Positions 1 through 8,616 of a stretch of 64,000 nt of DNA are shown piece after piece. Position numbers and translations under genes: made by a program. Positions within the stretch are counted from its first letter, which is position 1, and each line of letters begins with the position of its first letter. The stretch is from an uncultured Tateyamaria sp. (GTDB taxonomy: Bacteria; Pseudomonadota; Alphaproteobacteria; Rhodobacterales; Rhodobacteraceae): positions 124,001 to 188,000 of the forward strand of contig NZ_CANNDO010000003.1 in the NCBI RefSeq assembly GCF_947503385.1. Reading direction: 5' to 3'. The notes beneath the pieces are model-generated. The model was given only the letters and a program-made list of their open reading frames with translations. It was not told the origin of the DNA and searched no databases.

Positions 1-6
1 GCCACC

Positions 7-2301
7 TCAGCCACATTTCGAATAGCCGCAAGACGCGCAGGTCATGCAACCTTCGATCATCCGCATCTCAAAGCTGCCGCAACTGGAACAGGCTTTGCCC
101 TTTGGCGCATCAAGCCCCACCACCTGCGCCTGCGGATCGGTCTTCAATCCCATGCCCTCGCCTTCGATGAACCCTGTGGCCACCATATGCTGCTCGATCA
201 CACCACCGATGGCCGCAAGGATCGAGGGAATGTACTTGCCCTGCATCCACGCACCGCCGCGCGGGTCGAACACCGCCTTTAACTCCTCCACGACAAAGCT
301 CACGTCGCCACCGCGCCGGAACACTGCCGAAATCATCCGGGTCAGCGCCACGGTCCACGCAAAGTGCTCCATGTTCTTGGAATTGATGAACACCTCGAAC
401 GGGCGCCGGTGCCCACCGATCACCAGATCATTGATGGTGATATAAAGCGCATGTTCGCTGTCGGGCCATTTCACTTTATACGTATTGCCCTCAAGGGCAC
501 TTGGTCGGTCCAGCGGTTCCGCCATATAGATCACATCGCCATGGGGCTGCAGCGGCTCTGCATCATCCGTGGCCACGACATCCCGCGCACCTGCGTCCTT
601 CTTCTCTTCTGAAATACTCAAAACACTGCCCGTGACGTCATTGGGCCGGTAGGTCGTGCAGCCTTTGCACCCCTGATCCCACGCCGCCATATAGACGTCC
701 TTGAAATCGTCAAAGCTGATGTCCTCGGGACAGTTGATCGTTTTGGAGATCGAAGAGTCGACCCATTTCTGCGCCGCCGCCTGCATCTTCACATGCTCGA
801 TCGGGGCCAGTGTCTGCGCGTTCACGAAATAGTCGGGCAGGTCCGCGTCACCAAACATCTCGCGCCACATCTGTACGGCGTAATCTTCGACCTCTTCCTC
901 GGTACGCGTGCCATCCTTTTGCAGCACCTTGCGGGTGTAAGAATAGGCAAAGACGGGCTCGATCCCCGAACTGACGTTCCCCGCATAAAGCGAGATCGTG
1001 CCCGTGGGCGCGATGGACGTCAGCAAGGCGTTACGGATGCCATGTTCCGCCACCGCGTCCCGCACGTCCGCATCCATCGCCTGCATCGCGCCTGACTTCA
1101 GGAACCCCTCCGCATCAAAGAGTGGAAAGGCGCCCTTTTCGGTCGCCAATTGCACCGACGCCAGATACGCGGCGCGGGCGATCGCTTTCAGCCAGTGCTC
1201 CGTCTGACGCGCCGCCTCGTCGGATCCATAGCGCAGACCGACCATCAACAGCGCATCGGCCAGCCCCGTTACCCCAAGGCCGATGCGCCGCTTGGCCTGC
1301 GCCTCGCGCGCCTGCGCCTCCAGCGGGAATTTCGAGGCATCAACCACGTTGTCCATCATCCGCACTGCCGTGCCCACCAGATCGGCCAGTCCCGCTTCGT
1401 CCAGTTGCGCCGCAGCGTCAAGAGGGTCGCGGACCAACCGCGCGAGGTTGATCGACCCCAACAGGCACGCGCCATAGGGCGGCAGGGGCTGTTCGCCACA
1501 GGGGTTGGTGGCGGCAATCGTCTCGCAATAGTTCAGGTTGTTGGCCGCGTTGATCCTGTCGATAAAGATCACCCCCGGCTCGGCATAATCATAAGTCGAC
1601 CGCATGATCGCGTTCCACAGGTCCCGCGCCTGCACGGTCTTGTAGACCGTGTCGCCAAACACCAAATCCCACGACCCGTCCGCCTTGACCGCGTCCATGA
1701 ACGCATCCGTGACCAGCACGGACACGTTGAACATGCGCAGCCGTGCGGCATCCGACTTGGCGGTGATGAACTCTTCGATATCGGGATGGTCACAGCGCAT
1801 CGTGGCCATCATCGCGCCACGGCGGCTGCCTGCGGACATGATCGTGCGGCACATCGCGTCCCACACGTCCATAAAGGACAATGGCCCCGACGCATCCGCC
1901 GCCACACCGCTGACCGCAGCCCCCTTGGGCCGGATGGTCGAGAAGTCATAGCCGATGCCGCCGCCCTGCTGCATGGTCAGCGCGGCCTCCTTGAGCATGT
2001 CGAAAATGCCACCCATGCTGTCCGGGATCGTCCCCATGACAAAGCAATTGAACAACGTCACCGACCGCGCCGTGCCAGCGCCTGCTGTGATCCGGCCGGC
2101 GGGCAGGAATTTGAAATCCTCAAGCGCCGCATAGAACGTGTCTTCCCACTCCGCCGGGTCTGCCTCAACCGACGCCAGATCGCGCGCGATGCGCCGCCAC
2201 GTATCCTCGACCGTGCCGTCAATGGGTGTGCCATCGGCCTCCTTGAAGCGATACTTCATGTCCCAGATCTGTTCGGCAATCGGCGCGGCAAAGCGTGTCA
2301 T
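7..2301 (-). CDS. nrdJ: Class II (adenosylcobalamin-dependent) ribonucleoside reductase
   Basis: Reduces ribonucleotides to deoxyribonucleotides in the cytoplasm using a B12-derived radical. The 764-residue product shows the family cysteines: Cys86 in TLFNC, the presumed thiyl-radical Cys268 in ATNPCGEQPLPPYG, and Cys279 just after it as second member of the redox pair. The last 27 residues carry six cysteines in CxxC-like spacing (CSSCG, CMTCASCGYSKC), the usual swinging redox tail. The ATG at 2301 is chosen because TRFAAPIAEQIWDMKYRF is a typical family N-terminus; the frame stays open to 2394 but that stretch has no family character. Two NrdR-box-like sites lie upstream. No other ribonucleotide reductase is in the window. 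Family assignment is firm; regulation is inferred. Confidence 0.96.
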   Translation of the reverse strand: MTRFAAPIAEQIWDMKYRFKEADGTPIDGTVEDTWRRIARDLASVEADPAEWEDTFYAALEDFKFLPAGRITAGAGTARSVTLFNCFVMGTIPDSMGGIFDMLKEAALTMQQGGGIGYDFSTIRPKGAAVSGVAADASGPLSFMDVWDAMCRTIMSAGSRRGAMMATMRCDHPDIEEFITAKSDAARLRMFNVSVLVTDAFMDAVKADGSWDLVFGDTVYKTVQARDLWNAIMRSTYDYAEPGVIFIDRINAANNLNYCETIAATNPCGEQPLPPYGACLLGSINLARLVRDPLDAAAQLDEAGLADLVGTAVRMMDNVVDASKFPLEAQAREAQAKRRIGLGVTGLADALLMVGLRYGSDEAARQTEHWLKAIARAAYLASVQLATEKGAFPLFDAEGFLKSGAMQAMDADVRDAVAEHGIRNALLTSIAPTGTISLYAGNVSSGIEPVFAYSYTRKVLQKDGTRTEEEVEDYAVQMWREMFGDADLPDYFVNAQTLAPIEHVKMQAAAQKWVDSSISKTINCPEDISFDDFKDVYMAAWDQGCKGCTTYRPNDVTGSVLSISEEKKDAGARDVVATDDAEPLQPHGDVIYMAEPLDRPSALEGNTYKVKWPDSEHALYITINDLVIGGHRRPFEVFINSKNMEHFAWTVALTRMISAVFRRGGDVSFVVEELKAVFDPRGGAWMQGKYIPSILAAIGGVIEQHMVATGFIEGEGMGLKTDPQAQVVGLDAPKGKACSSCGSFEMRMIEGCMTCASCGYSKCG

Positions 2302-2430
2302 CAGAGCATCCCCATGAGAGCCGCCGATTCTGTCGGCAGCTGTGCAGGCGAACAAGCTACCATTTCTGACGCAAACCACAACTGATAGATGCACTTGACC
2401 CCGCGCCTACCAAATCTAGCGGCAGCGAAA

Positions 2431-2477
2431 GCACAATAGGTTGCAGCTTTTGCACGCCGCGCTACAATATTTGGTGT
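2431..2477 (-). promoter_or_regulatory. Putative pair of NrdR boxes in the nrdJ / DUF1489 intergenic region
   Basis: Two 16-base segments, 2431-2446 and 2462-2477, resemble the NrdR box ACACWATATATWGTGT at about 10 and 12 of 16 positions; both keep the ACAATA core. Their starts are 31 bases apart, about three helical turns, a spacing known for paired NrdR boxes. They lie 130-176 bases upstream of nrdJ and just before the divergent DUF1489 gene. The match was made by eye, so this is a prediction. Confidence 0.5.
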
Positions 2478-2494
2478 GGACAAGAGGTGAGTCT

Positions 2495-2926
2495 GTGGAA
2501 AAAACCGTCAATCTGATCAAACTCAGCGTCGGCAGCGACAGCTACGACGACCTTGTGGCGTGGCAATCGACCAAGCGGGCGCAGACGGCGGACGGCTATC
2601 CCCGCCATGTGACCCGGATGTGGCCCAAGCGCGAAGCCGAGATACTGAACGGCGGTTCCATCTACTGGATCGTCAAAGGCGTCGTGACCTGCCGCCAGCG
2701 CGTGATCCGTCTGGACGAAGTGATTGGCGATGACGGCATCCGGCGCTGCGCCATTGTCTCTGATCCCGAACTGGTCCGGGTGCAAGGCGCGCTCAAGCGC
2801 CCGTTTCAGGGCTGGCGCTACCTCAACACCGAAGACAGCCCGCCCGACCTGCCCAAGGGCCGCGCGCTCGAAGAGCCGCTTCCCGTCGAACTGAACCGCG
2901 CTTTGGCGGAAATCGGTGTTCTCTGA
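2495..2926 (+). CDS. DUF1489 family protein
   Basis: A 143-residue cytoplasmic protein of unknown function, common in alphaproteobacteria. The sequence after the start, VEKTVNLIKLSVGSDSYDDL, followed by RPFQGWRYL near the C-terminus, is typical of DUF1489. The GTG at 2495 is chosen because AGAGGTGA (2483-2490) sits just before it as a ribosome-binding site; an in-frame ATG at 2441 would put 18 uncharacteristic residues in front. It is divergent from nrdJ and shares the promoter region with the NrdR-like sites. It ends a few bases before the converging SnoaL-like pseudogene. No function is claimed. Confidence 0.85.
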   Translation: MEKTVNLIKLSVGSDSYDDLVAWQSTKRAQTADGYPRHVTRMWPKREAEILNGGSIYWIVKGVVTCRQRVIRLDEVIGDDGIRRCAIVSDPELVRVQGALKRPFQGWRYLNTEDSPPDLPKGRALEEPLPVELNRALAEIGVL

Positions 2927-2929
2927 ACC

Positions 2930-3325
2930 CGCCTGTGTTTCCGCCACCTGCCGGGGACAGTCATCTCCATCACACCAGCCGCGCGATGCGTTGACCTGTG
3001 CATTGGCATCGCGATCCCAATCCTCGCATCCGGATATGGTCAACGGGTTCTTGATGGTGGTGTCATGGCCAGTGACGGACCACAAAAACACTGCATGATC
3101 CCCCGCCGCGCGCACCCGGTCGTATGTGAGTGTCAGGTCAGGCACTTCGGCATAGAAGCCGGTCGCCATCTCGGCCACCTTGGCGCGACCATTTCACGGC
3201 TCGCCCCGGTTGAGGACGATCACGTCATCCGCGACACAAAACGATGCCACAGCCTCCGGTGATTTGGAATTCCAAGCTGCTGTGTAACGCGCCGCTATTT
3301 GGGTCAGTTCGGCGTGCGTGGCCAT
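2930..3325 (-). pseudogene. SnoaL/NTF2-like protein, interrupted by an in-frame stop
   Basis: Starting at the ATG at 3325 the frame reads MATHAELTQIAARYTAAWNS and continues to NRGEP, where codon 44 is TGA (3194-3196). Without a shift the same frame continues as NGRAKVAEMATGFYAEVPDL, then ENPLTISG-like and WDRDANAQVNASRGW segments, so this is one ancestral gene of about 130 codons. TGA probably replaced TGG (Trp), because small SnoaL-like proteins often have an aromatic residue there. The original stop also seems lost: the frame runs on, antisense, through DUF1489. The 3' border at 2930 is approximate. A sequencing error at one base is the main alternative for the stop. Confidence 0.7.
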
Positions 3326-3430
3326 CAAAGTACCCCTTTGGAAAAATGCGCATGTCGCCACGCTGCGCAGCTCCCCATGTTGCTGTCCATCGTTTCACGT
3401 CGATCTTGGGGGCGGTGCATCACGCACATC

Positions 3431-3450
3431 GCGCGCCACAACAGGCGCGC
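3431..3450 (-). terminator. Hairpin downstream of hisG
   Basis: A perfect 7-bp inverted repeat, GCGCGCC, loop ACAACA, GGCGCGC, lies 14 bases beyond the hisG stop. There is no run of T, so it may only protect the 3' end or act with Rho. Confidence 0.3.
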
Positions 3451-3463
3451 GCAGGCCAATTGT

Positions 3464-4153
3464 TCAGCCCAGCCGCGCCTTTAGCGCGCGCAGTGCCGCG
3501 CGCTCTGCATCATCCACCGGCGCCGTGCGGCTGCGCCACAACGTGGCCTGGCTTGCAAGGATCAGACCGTCCGTCAGGATCTTGAGGTGGTTGGCGCGCA
3601 GGGTTTCACCGCTTGAGGTGATGTCGGCAATCGCCTCCGCCGTCTCGTTCAGCACGGTGCCTTCGGTCGCCCCCTGGCTGTCCACGATGGCATAATCCGC
3701 AACACCCGCATCCCGCAGGAAATCGCGCACAAGCCGGTGGTACTTGGTCGCGATGCGCAGCCGAAAACCGTGGGCAGCCCGAAATGCCGCGGCGGCAGCA
3801 TCAAGGTCATCTGTTACGTCCACGTCGATCCAGCCCTGCGGCACGGCCAACACCAGATCGGCATGGCCAAACCCCATCTCTTCCAGCGGTTCGACCTGCT
3901 GTTCCCACAAGGGCAGCTTTTCCTGCACGAGATCAGTGCCGGTCACGCCAAGGTGGATGCGCCCGGCGGCCAGTTCGCGGGGAATTTCGCTGGCGGACAG
4001 CAGGACAAGAGACGTGTTTTCAATACCCTCGACCGCACCCGCATATTCACGGTCGGACCCCGTGCGGCTTAGCGTAATGCCCCGCTTGGCAAACCAGTCA
4101 AAGGTTTTGTCCATAAGCCGCCCCTTGGACGGCACGCCCAGTTTCAGCGTCAT
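3464..4153 (-). CDS. hisG: ATP phosphoribosyltransferase catalytic subunit, short form
   Basis: First step of histidine synthesis: ATP plus PRPP to phosphoribosyl-ATP. The 229-residue length marks the short form, which lacks the C-terminal regulatory domain and needs HisZ. Visible family features are LGVPSKGRLMDKTFDWF at the N-terminus, the VTGTDLV segment, and the PRPP-binding loop in DSQGATEGTVLNET. Its ATG overlaps the hisZ stop as ATGA (4150-4153), so translation is probably coupled. It is the last gene of hisS-hisZ-hisG. A GC-rich hairpin follows. Confidence 0.97.
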   Translation of the reverse strand: MTLKLGVPSKGRLMDKTFDWFAKRGITLSRTGSDREYAGAVEGIENTSLVLLSASEIPRELAAGRIHLGVTGTDLVQEKLPLWEQQVEPLEEMGFGHADLVLAVPQGWIDVDVTDDLDAAAAAFRAAHGFRLRIATKYHRLVRDFLRDAGVADYAIVDSQGATEGTVLNETAEAIADITSSGETLRANHLKILTDGLILASQATLWRSRTAPVDDAERAALRALKARLG

Positions 4154-5214
4154 GTCGCCTCCTCCAGCGCGACAACGAGACCGGGGCGGATCACGCCGCC
4201 GACCGCCGGAACCCCGTCGGCCCCACCCAAACGGCGGGTCAGCGCATCATAGCGCCCGCCCGAGACAACAGGCGGCAAATCGGGTCGCGATGTGGCGTAA
4301 AACCCAAAGACAAAACCGTCGTAATACTCCATCGATGTGCGCCCAAAGCTCGCCTCGAATTCCAGCGATGCCACATCCACACCTCGTTCGGCCAAAGCGT
4401 CCGTGCGCGCACGCAGGCGCGCAACCGCCACCCCGATGGACGGCAAATCAGCCGCAAGGTTCTGTAACTGCTGCAACGCAAAGGGCAGCGTTTCGCGCAC
4501 GTTCAGCAGCGCATCAAGCCCTTCCATTTCGCCCGCGCTTATGGGGGGTTGGGCGGCATCTTCGTGCAAGGCCGCGATGCGTGCGTCGATCTCTGCCTGA
4601 CTGCGCAATCCGGTCAGCGGACCGGTTGCCGCAACCTCTCCGGCGAGCAGAGCCTTGCGGCTGGCCGGTGCCGCCGTGCGTCCCCCGAACCGGTCGAGCA
4701 AGGCGCGAAAACGCCGTGGACGCCAGATATGCCGCCGGAGGGCGGCCTTGCGCCTGTCCGACGTCTGCAACCCATCCACTGCCGCCATAAGAATGCCGAT
4801 GTCACCCGTCGCGGCCCGTACCGGCAAATGTGTCACCGTGTCGGCCAAAGTGGCAAACACCTCGGCATCCGCAGCCGCAGGATCGGCGGCGTCAAACACC
4901 TCGTATCCCACTTGCAGGTACTCATTGTCGCGCTCAGGGTCGTCTTCCTGCTTGCGGAACACCTCGCCCGCATAGGTGTAGCGCGCAGGGGCCGTGCCGT
5001 CGGCCAGATGCATCTGAACGACGGGCACCGTAAAATCCGGGCGCAGCATCTGTTCGCCCCGCAGCGCGTCCGCCGTGATATAGGCCCGTCCCCGGATGTC
5101 CTCACCATAGAGGTCCAAGAGCACATCCGCCTGCAAAAGCACAGGCGGTTCAACCACCCGCGCCCCCATCCCCGCAAATCGGTCACGCAGCGCCAGCGCG
5201 CGGGCACGTATCAT
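4150..5214 (-). CDS. hisZ: ATP phosphoribosyltransferase regulatory subunit
   Basis: HisZ is a histidyl-tRNA synthetase paralogue that binds short-form HisG and makes it active and histidine-sensitive. The 354-residue product keeps synthetase core motifs ([61 protein letters not shown]) but lacks the C-terminal anticodon-binding domain. The ATG at 5214 is chosen because it overlaps the hisS stop as ATGA and [20 protein letters not shown] is a normal start; the open frame before it lies inside hisS. It sits between its paralogue hisS and its partner hisG. Confidence 0.95.
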   Translation of the reverse strand: MIRARALALRDRFAGMGARVVEPPVLLQADVLLDLYGEDIRGRAYITADALRGEQMLRPDFTVPVVQMHLADGTAPARYTYAGEVFRKQEDDPERDNEYLQVGYEVFDAADPAAADAEVFATLADTVTHLPVRAATGDIGILMAAVDGLQTSDRRKAALRRHIWRPRRFRALLDRFGGRTAAPASRKALLAGEVAATGPLTGLRSQAEIDARIAALHEDAAQPPISAGEMEGLDALLNVRETLPFALQQLQNLAADLPSIGVAVARLRARTDALAERGVDVASLEFEASFGRTSMEYYDGFVFGFYATSRPDLPPVVSGGRYDALTRRLGGADGVPAVGGVIRPGLVVALEEAT

Positions 5215-6683
5215 GGGGTCAGTATCTCGCGCAGCTTGGCCACCATCTGATCGCGGGGCACTTCGAACTGGCTTGGGTTTTCGGCCCATTCCTCATGTGT
5301 GGCGGTCTCTGCGATTTTAGAGCCGAGGACCAGATCCTTGATCTGAACGACGCCGCGCCCGCGCTCTTCGGCGCCCACGATGATCGCTGCGGGGCTGCCC
5401 CGTTTGTCCGCGTATTTCAACTGGTTGCCAAAGTTTTTGGGATTGCCAAGGTAGACTTCGGCCCGGATGCCCGCATTGCGCAGTTCCGCCACGATAGACT
5501 GGTAATCGGCCATCTGGTCCCGGTCCATAACGGTGACGACCACCGGCCCATGACTGTCCGTTCCAACACGACCCGTGGCGCGCAGCGCGGCCAATAAGCG
5601 GTCGACGCCAATGGACACACCCGTTGCAGGAACCTCTTGTCCGGTGAACCGCTTGACCAGATCGTCGTACCGCCCGCCGCCTGCGACCGACCCAAAGTTG
5701 CGCGGACGACCCTTTTCGTCGGTGACTTCGAAGGTCAACTCCGCCTCGTAGACCGGACCGGTGTAATATCCCAGACCGCGCACAACGGACGGGTCGATGA
5801 TGATCCGGTCTGGTCCGTACCCTTGGGAGGACAGCAGCGCCTCGATGTCCTGAAGTTCAGCGACACCTTTTTGGCCGATCTCCGACCCCTCGACGAGAGT
5901 CATCAGACGCGCCACCGTGCCAGCATTGTCGTCCTCCCGTGCGTCCATGAACCTCATTATGATGTCTGCCCTGTCATCGGACAGACCTGCACCATCGGTG
6001 AAATCCCCGCTGTCGTCCTTGCGCCCGGCCCCCAACAACGCGCGCACACCTTCGGGCCCCAGCCGGTCGAGCTTGTCGATGGCCCGCAGCACGATGCCCC
6101 GGGCGGCAGCCCTGTCGTCACCTGCCAGACCCGCAACCTCCATCACGCCGTTCAGAACCTTGCGGTTGTTGATCCGGATGACATAGTCGCCGCGCGGAAT
6201 GCCGACCTCTTCGAGGCAATCGCTCAGCATTGCGCAAATCTCAGCGTCCGCCGCCATTGAGGCCGAGCCAACAGTATCCGCATCACATTGATAAAACTGC
6301 CGAAACCGGCCCGGGCCGGGCTTTTCATTGCGCCACACCGGACCCATCGTGAAACGGCGGTAGGGGCTCGGCAGATCGTTGCGGTGCTGTGCATAGACCC
6401 GCGCCAAAGGGGCGGTCATATCATAGCGGAGGGCAAGCCAGTCATCGTCCTCCTGCCAAGCGAACACACCTTCGTTCGGACGATCCACATCGGGCAGGAA
6501 CTTGCCCAACGCCTCGACCGTCTCCACCGCACTGCTTTCCAGCGCATCAAAACCGTAACGATGGTAGACCCCGGCAATCTTTTGCAGCATTTCGGCGCGT
6601 TCGGTCACGTCCGAGCCGAAATAGTCGCGGAACCCCTTGGGCGTCTGCGCCTTGGGGCGGGGGGTCTTCTTGGGCTTGGCCAT
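5211..6683 (-). CDS. hisS: Histidyl-tRNA synthetase
   Basis: Class II synthetase charging tRNA-His. The 490-residue product shows [11 protein letters not shown] at the N-terminus, [16 protein letters not shown] (motif 2 area), [20 protein letters not shown], the histidine-binding [23 protein letters not shown], and the C-terminal anticodon domain. It belongs to the longer form found in alphaproteobacteria. The ATG at 6683 is preferred over a GTG three codons upstream because GGAG lies at proper distance from the ATG and touches the GTG. It is the first gene of hisS-hisZ-hisG, so one transcript links tRNA-His charging to the first enzyme of histidine synthesis. Confidence 0.97.
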   Translation of the reverse strand: MAKPKKTPRPKAQTPKGFRDYFGSDVTERAEMLQKIAGVYHRYGFDALESSAVETVEALGKFLPDVDRPNEGVFAWQEDDDWLALRYDMTAPLARVYAQHRNDLPSPYRRFTMGPVWRNEKPGPGRFRQFYQCDADTVGSASMAADAEICAMLSDCLEEVGIPRGDYVIRINNRKVLNGVMEVAGLAGDDRAAARGIVLRAIDKLDRLGPEGVRALLGAGRKDDSGDFTDGAGLSDDRADIIMRFMDAREDDNAGTVARLMTLVEGSEIGQKGVAELQDIEALLSSQGYGPDRIIIDPSVVRGLGYYTGPVYEAELTFEVTDEKGRPRNFGSVAGGGRYDDLVKRFTGQEVPATGVSIGVDRLLAALRATGRVGTDSHGPVVVTVMDRDQMADYQSIVAELRNAGIRAEVYLGNPKNFGNQLKYADKRGSPAAIIVGAEERGRGVVQIKDLVLGSKIAETATHEEWAENPSQFEVPRDQMVAKLREILTP

Positions 6684-6800
6684 GCCTGCCACTCCATCTG
6701 CGGTACGGGCGCGTCACTAGCCCAGCCACGCCAAGGGGGCAAGGCGCGGCCTTGCGCTGCGGTGCGATCGGGCCCAGATGACGGAGTAAGGAGGCCCACC

Positions 6801-6995
6801 ATGACACAGTTGGAAGAACGCATCGCCCATCTTGAACGCGCCGTCGAAGACCTGTCAGACGTGGTTGCCCGTCAGGATGCCGAAATTGCGCGCCTGATCC
6901 GGCAAGCCGACATATTGATAAAGCGCGAGGCCGAACGCGACGCCGCTGGGACAGGTGGCGTGGTCATTGGTGACGAACGCCCACCACATTATTGA
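6801..6995 (+). CDS. slyX: SlyX family protein
   Basis: A 64-residue, largely alpha-helical protein of unknown biochemical role. MTQLEERIAHLERAVEDLSD has a heptad pattern of Leu/Ile/Val that predicts a coiled coil, and the C-terminus ends in ERPPHY, as SlyX proteins do. AAGGAGG at 6788-6794 is a strong ribosome-binding site for the ATG. It is divergent from hisS across about 117 bases. Nothing indicates an operon partner downstream. Confidence 0.9.
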   Translation: MTQLEERIAHLERAVEDLSDVVARQDAEIARLIRQADILIKREAERDAAGTGGVVIGDERPPHY

Positions 6996-7020
6996 TGCCG
7001 CACGCGTCTTGGCCAATCGA

Positions 7021-7056
7021 CCTTCGGGGGGGGATTATTGGGGGACAGAGACGGGG
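7021..7056 (+). repeat. Family-1 dispersed repeat, copy A
   Basis: Reads CCTTCGGGGGGGGATTATTG followed by the core GGGGACAGAGACGGGG. It lies in the slyX-lipoprotein spacer and is inverted relative to copy B. The GGATTTTT part is altered to GGATTATT. Confidence 0.8.
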
Positions 7057-7179
7057 CGGCGTTCACGCTTTCTCAACCATATGCGTGTGATTTGGAGTTG
7101 CACCGGGAGCAGGGATGCGAACCGGTGTGGACGGAGACGGCCCTTGGTCCAATGCGACCGGGGGTCGGACTCTACCCTA

Positions 7180-7205
7180 AACCGCCCGTGACAACCGCCC
7201 GTGAC
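7180..7205. repeat. 13-bp perfect tandem duplication
   Basis: AACCGCCCGTGAC occurs twice head to tail at 7180-7192 and 7193-7205. It could be a replication-slippage product or a pair of binding sites; nothing else supports either reading. Confidence 0.6.
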
Positions 7206-7362
7206 GTGTAAACTTTAGTGCTTGTTAAGGTTGATCCGCATTAAGGTTAATGCGCGGTGATCGGAAGGTTCTGTACAACACCTCTTTCGACATTGCGGAT
7301 AAAATAGCTAAGATTTCCGTCCACCTGCCCCACACGATTGCGCACGACGTTACAAAACACCG

Positions 7363-7410
7363 CCGTCCCTGTCTCTGTCCCCCAAAAATCCTCCCCGAAG
7401 GGCCGGGTTC
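7363..7410 (-). repeat. Family-1 dispersed repeat, copy B
   Basis: On the minus strand it reads CCCGGCCCTTCGGGGAGG, GATTTTTGGGGGACAGAGAC, then AGGGACGG. CCCTTCGGGG can form a small hairpin. It lies 14 bases past the stop of the lipoprotein gene and could serve as its transcript end. Confidence 0.8.
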
Positions 7411-7423
7411 AGCTTGGTCGGCG

Positions 7424-8542
7424 CTAAGGCGATTTCAGCGCTGCCGCCAACACCTGACCATCGTGCAGCAGGATGTCATTCCAGCGCGCATTCTCGCCGA
7501 AATTCTCATACACGCTCACAAAAGTTGTGGTGTTGTCGAGCCGAGAGATGCGTGGGCCGCACGGCTTTGTACGCCCCACGTTGCACACCCGCGCCTTGAC
7601 CTTCTCATAGGCTTCGTCCGTGGCGGAATACGGGAAATCGCGCGCAGGCAACCCGTAGCGCAGCTGTTCATGCAGCAGTGGCTCCCCAAACAGAGCAATT
7701 GCAGCCGTGAACTGACGGGGGCAATTATCCGCGAAACCCGTAACATAAAACGTTCGGGCGGTCGGGCTGTTGGGCACGCTGTCATACAGGACATACCCAC
7801 GCCCCTTGCGTGCAGCGCGGGCGACGATCTCGCCCATATCGCGCGGAGTGGCGTCGCAGACGCGGGCAATTTCGCCAAACGGCAACATCGTCCCAAGCGC
7901 GACGTCACGCGCATCCGGTCCCGTTCGTGTCTTTGGCCTGCCAATGGACGGGGTGCGGTTGCTGCGCAGACCAAATAGACCGCGCCGCTTCTGCGGCTCT
8001 GGTGCCAGCACGGCGGTGTCCAATGCCGCGATCTCGACATCTTCGGGAACGTCGGCCGTCTTGTCAGGCGCAACGGCCAACTCCGCTTCGGCGACATCGG
8101 TCACCGCATCTGCGGGAGAGAGATCAGCGCCGGCTTCCGCCGTCTGATTGTCCGCTGCACGGCGCAACCACCCCAGCACGCCGCGGCGTTCTGCAACGGT
8201 CGCGGGGACCGGGGTCGCGGGGGGTAGCCCAGCCGATGCAGCGCTGGCAGCGGAGTCCAGTTCCGGTGCGACCTCTTCGGACGCATCAATCGCGGGCGCG
8301 ACACCATTGGCCTCGCGCAGGGCAGCTTCGATCGCGGGATCTGGCGCGGGCTTCTTGCGCCGGAACAACCCTGCAAAGATGGGTGTGTCGGCATTAACCT
8401 CAGTGCTGTCTGGCAGCGCCGACGCCGCGTCTGTCTGGGGCAGCAGCTCAGGCAGTTCCGACACGCGTTCGATGCCCGCCAAAGGGTCGCCGCACGCGGC
8501 CAAAGCCGCAAGGATCGGTAGTGCTGACCAAGTCCTGCGCAT
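7424..8542 (-). CDS. Predicted lipoprotein, conserved hypothetical
   Basis: A 372-residue protein with an N-terminal signal and lipobox (ALAAC, Cys17), so probably anchored to a membrane on the periplasmic side. Residues 20-190 are rich in Ala, Pro, Asp and Glu and look disordered. A folded C-terminal part starts near residue 205 (DARDVALGTMLPFGEIARVC) and has paired cysteines (ARVCDAT, DNCPRQF, ARVCNVG, TKPCGPR) that could form disulphides. It lies 74 bases downstream of dnaE on the same strand. I do not recognise the domain; the layout is seen in lipoproteins of Rhodobacterales. Confidence 0.75.
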   Translation of the reverse strand: MRRTWSALPILAALAACGDPLAGIERVSELPELLPQTDAASALPDSTEVNADTPIFAGLFRRKKPAPDPAIEAALREANGVAPAIDASEEVAPELDSAASAASAGLPPATPVPATVAERRGVLGWLRRAADNQTAEAGADLSPADAVTDVAEAELAVAPDKTADVPEDVEIAALDTAVLAPEPQKRRGLFGLRSNRTPSIGRPKTRTGPDARDVALGTMLPFGEIARVCDATPRDMGEIVARAARKGRGYVLYDSVPNSPTARTFYVTGFADNCPRQFTAAIALFGEPLLHEQLRYGLPARDFPYSATDEAYEKVKARVCNVGRTKPCGPRISRLDNTTTFVSVYENFGENARWNDILLHDGQVLAAALKSP

Positions 8543-8616
8543 TGCGCCTCCCCCAGTTTTCCACAGGTTTACCGTCTCGTAACCTCTGCGTCCAGCGCGC
8601 GGGCGAGGGTCCGCCG

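Larger units (their letters stand above)
6996..7423. other. Intergenic region bracketed by two inverted family-1 repeats
   Basis: No coding frame with family character is visible. The region holds a family-1 repeat in plus orientation (7021-7056), the same repeat in minus orientation (7363-7410), and between them a 13-bp tandem duplication (7180-7205) and two TTAAGGTT words near 7225 and 7241. The centre is less GC-rich than the surrounding genes. Confidence 0.6.

Noticed and set aside
1150-2385. Long plus-strand open frame opposite nrdJ
   Set aside because: Antisense shadow of a clear ribonucleotide reductase; composition is His/Arg-rich with no family features.
2302-2494. Cobalamin riboswitch in front of the B12-dependent reductase
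   Set aside because: The spacer of 193 bases has no B12-box-like sequence or suitable stems; NrdR-like boxes explain it better.
7087-7131. tRNA-like GGGAGCAGGGATGCGAACC on the plus strand (T-arm look on the minus strand)
   Set aside because: The flanking bases do not form a 5-bp T stem or an acceptor stem; they instead make a CACCGG/CCGGTG inverted repeat.
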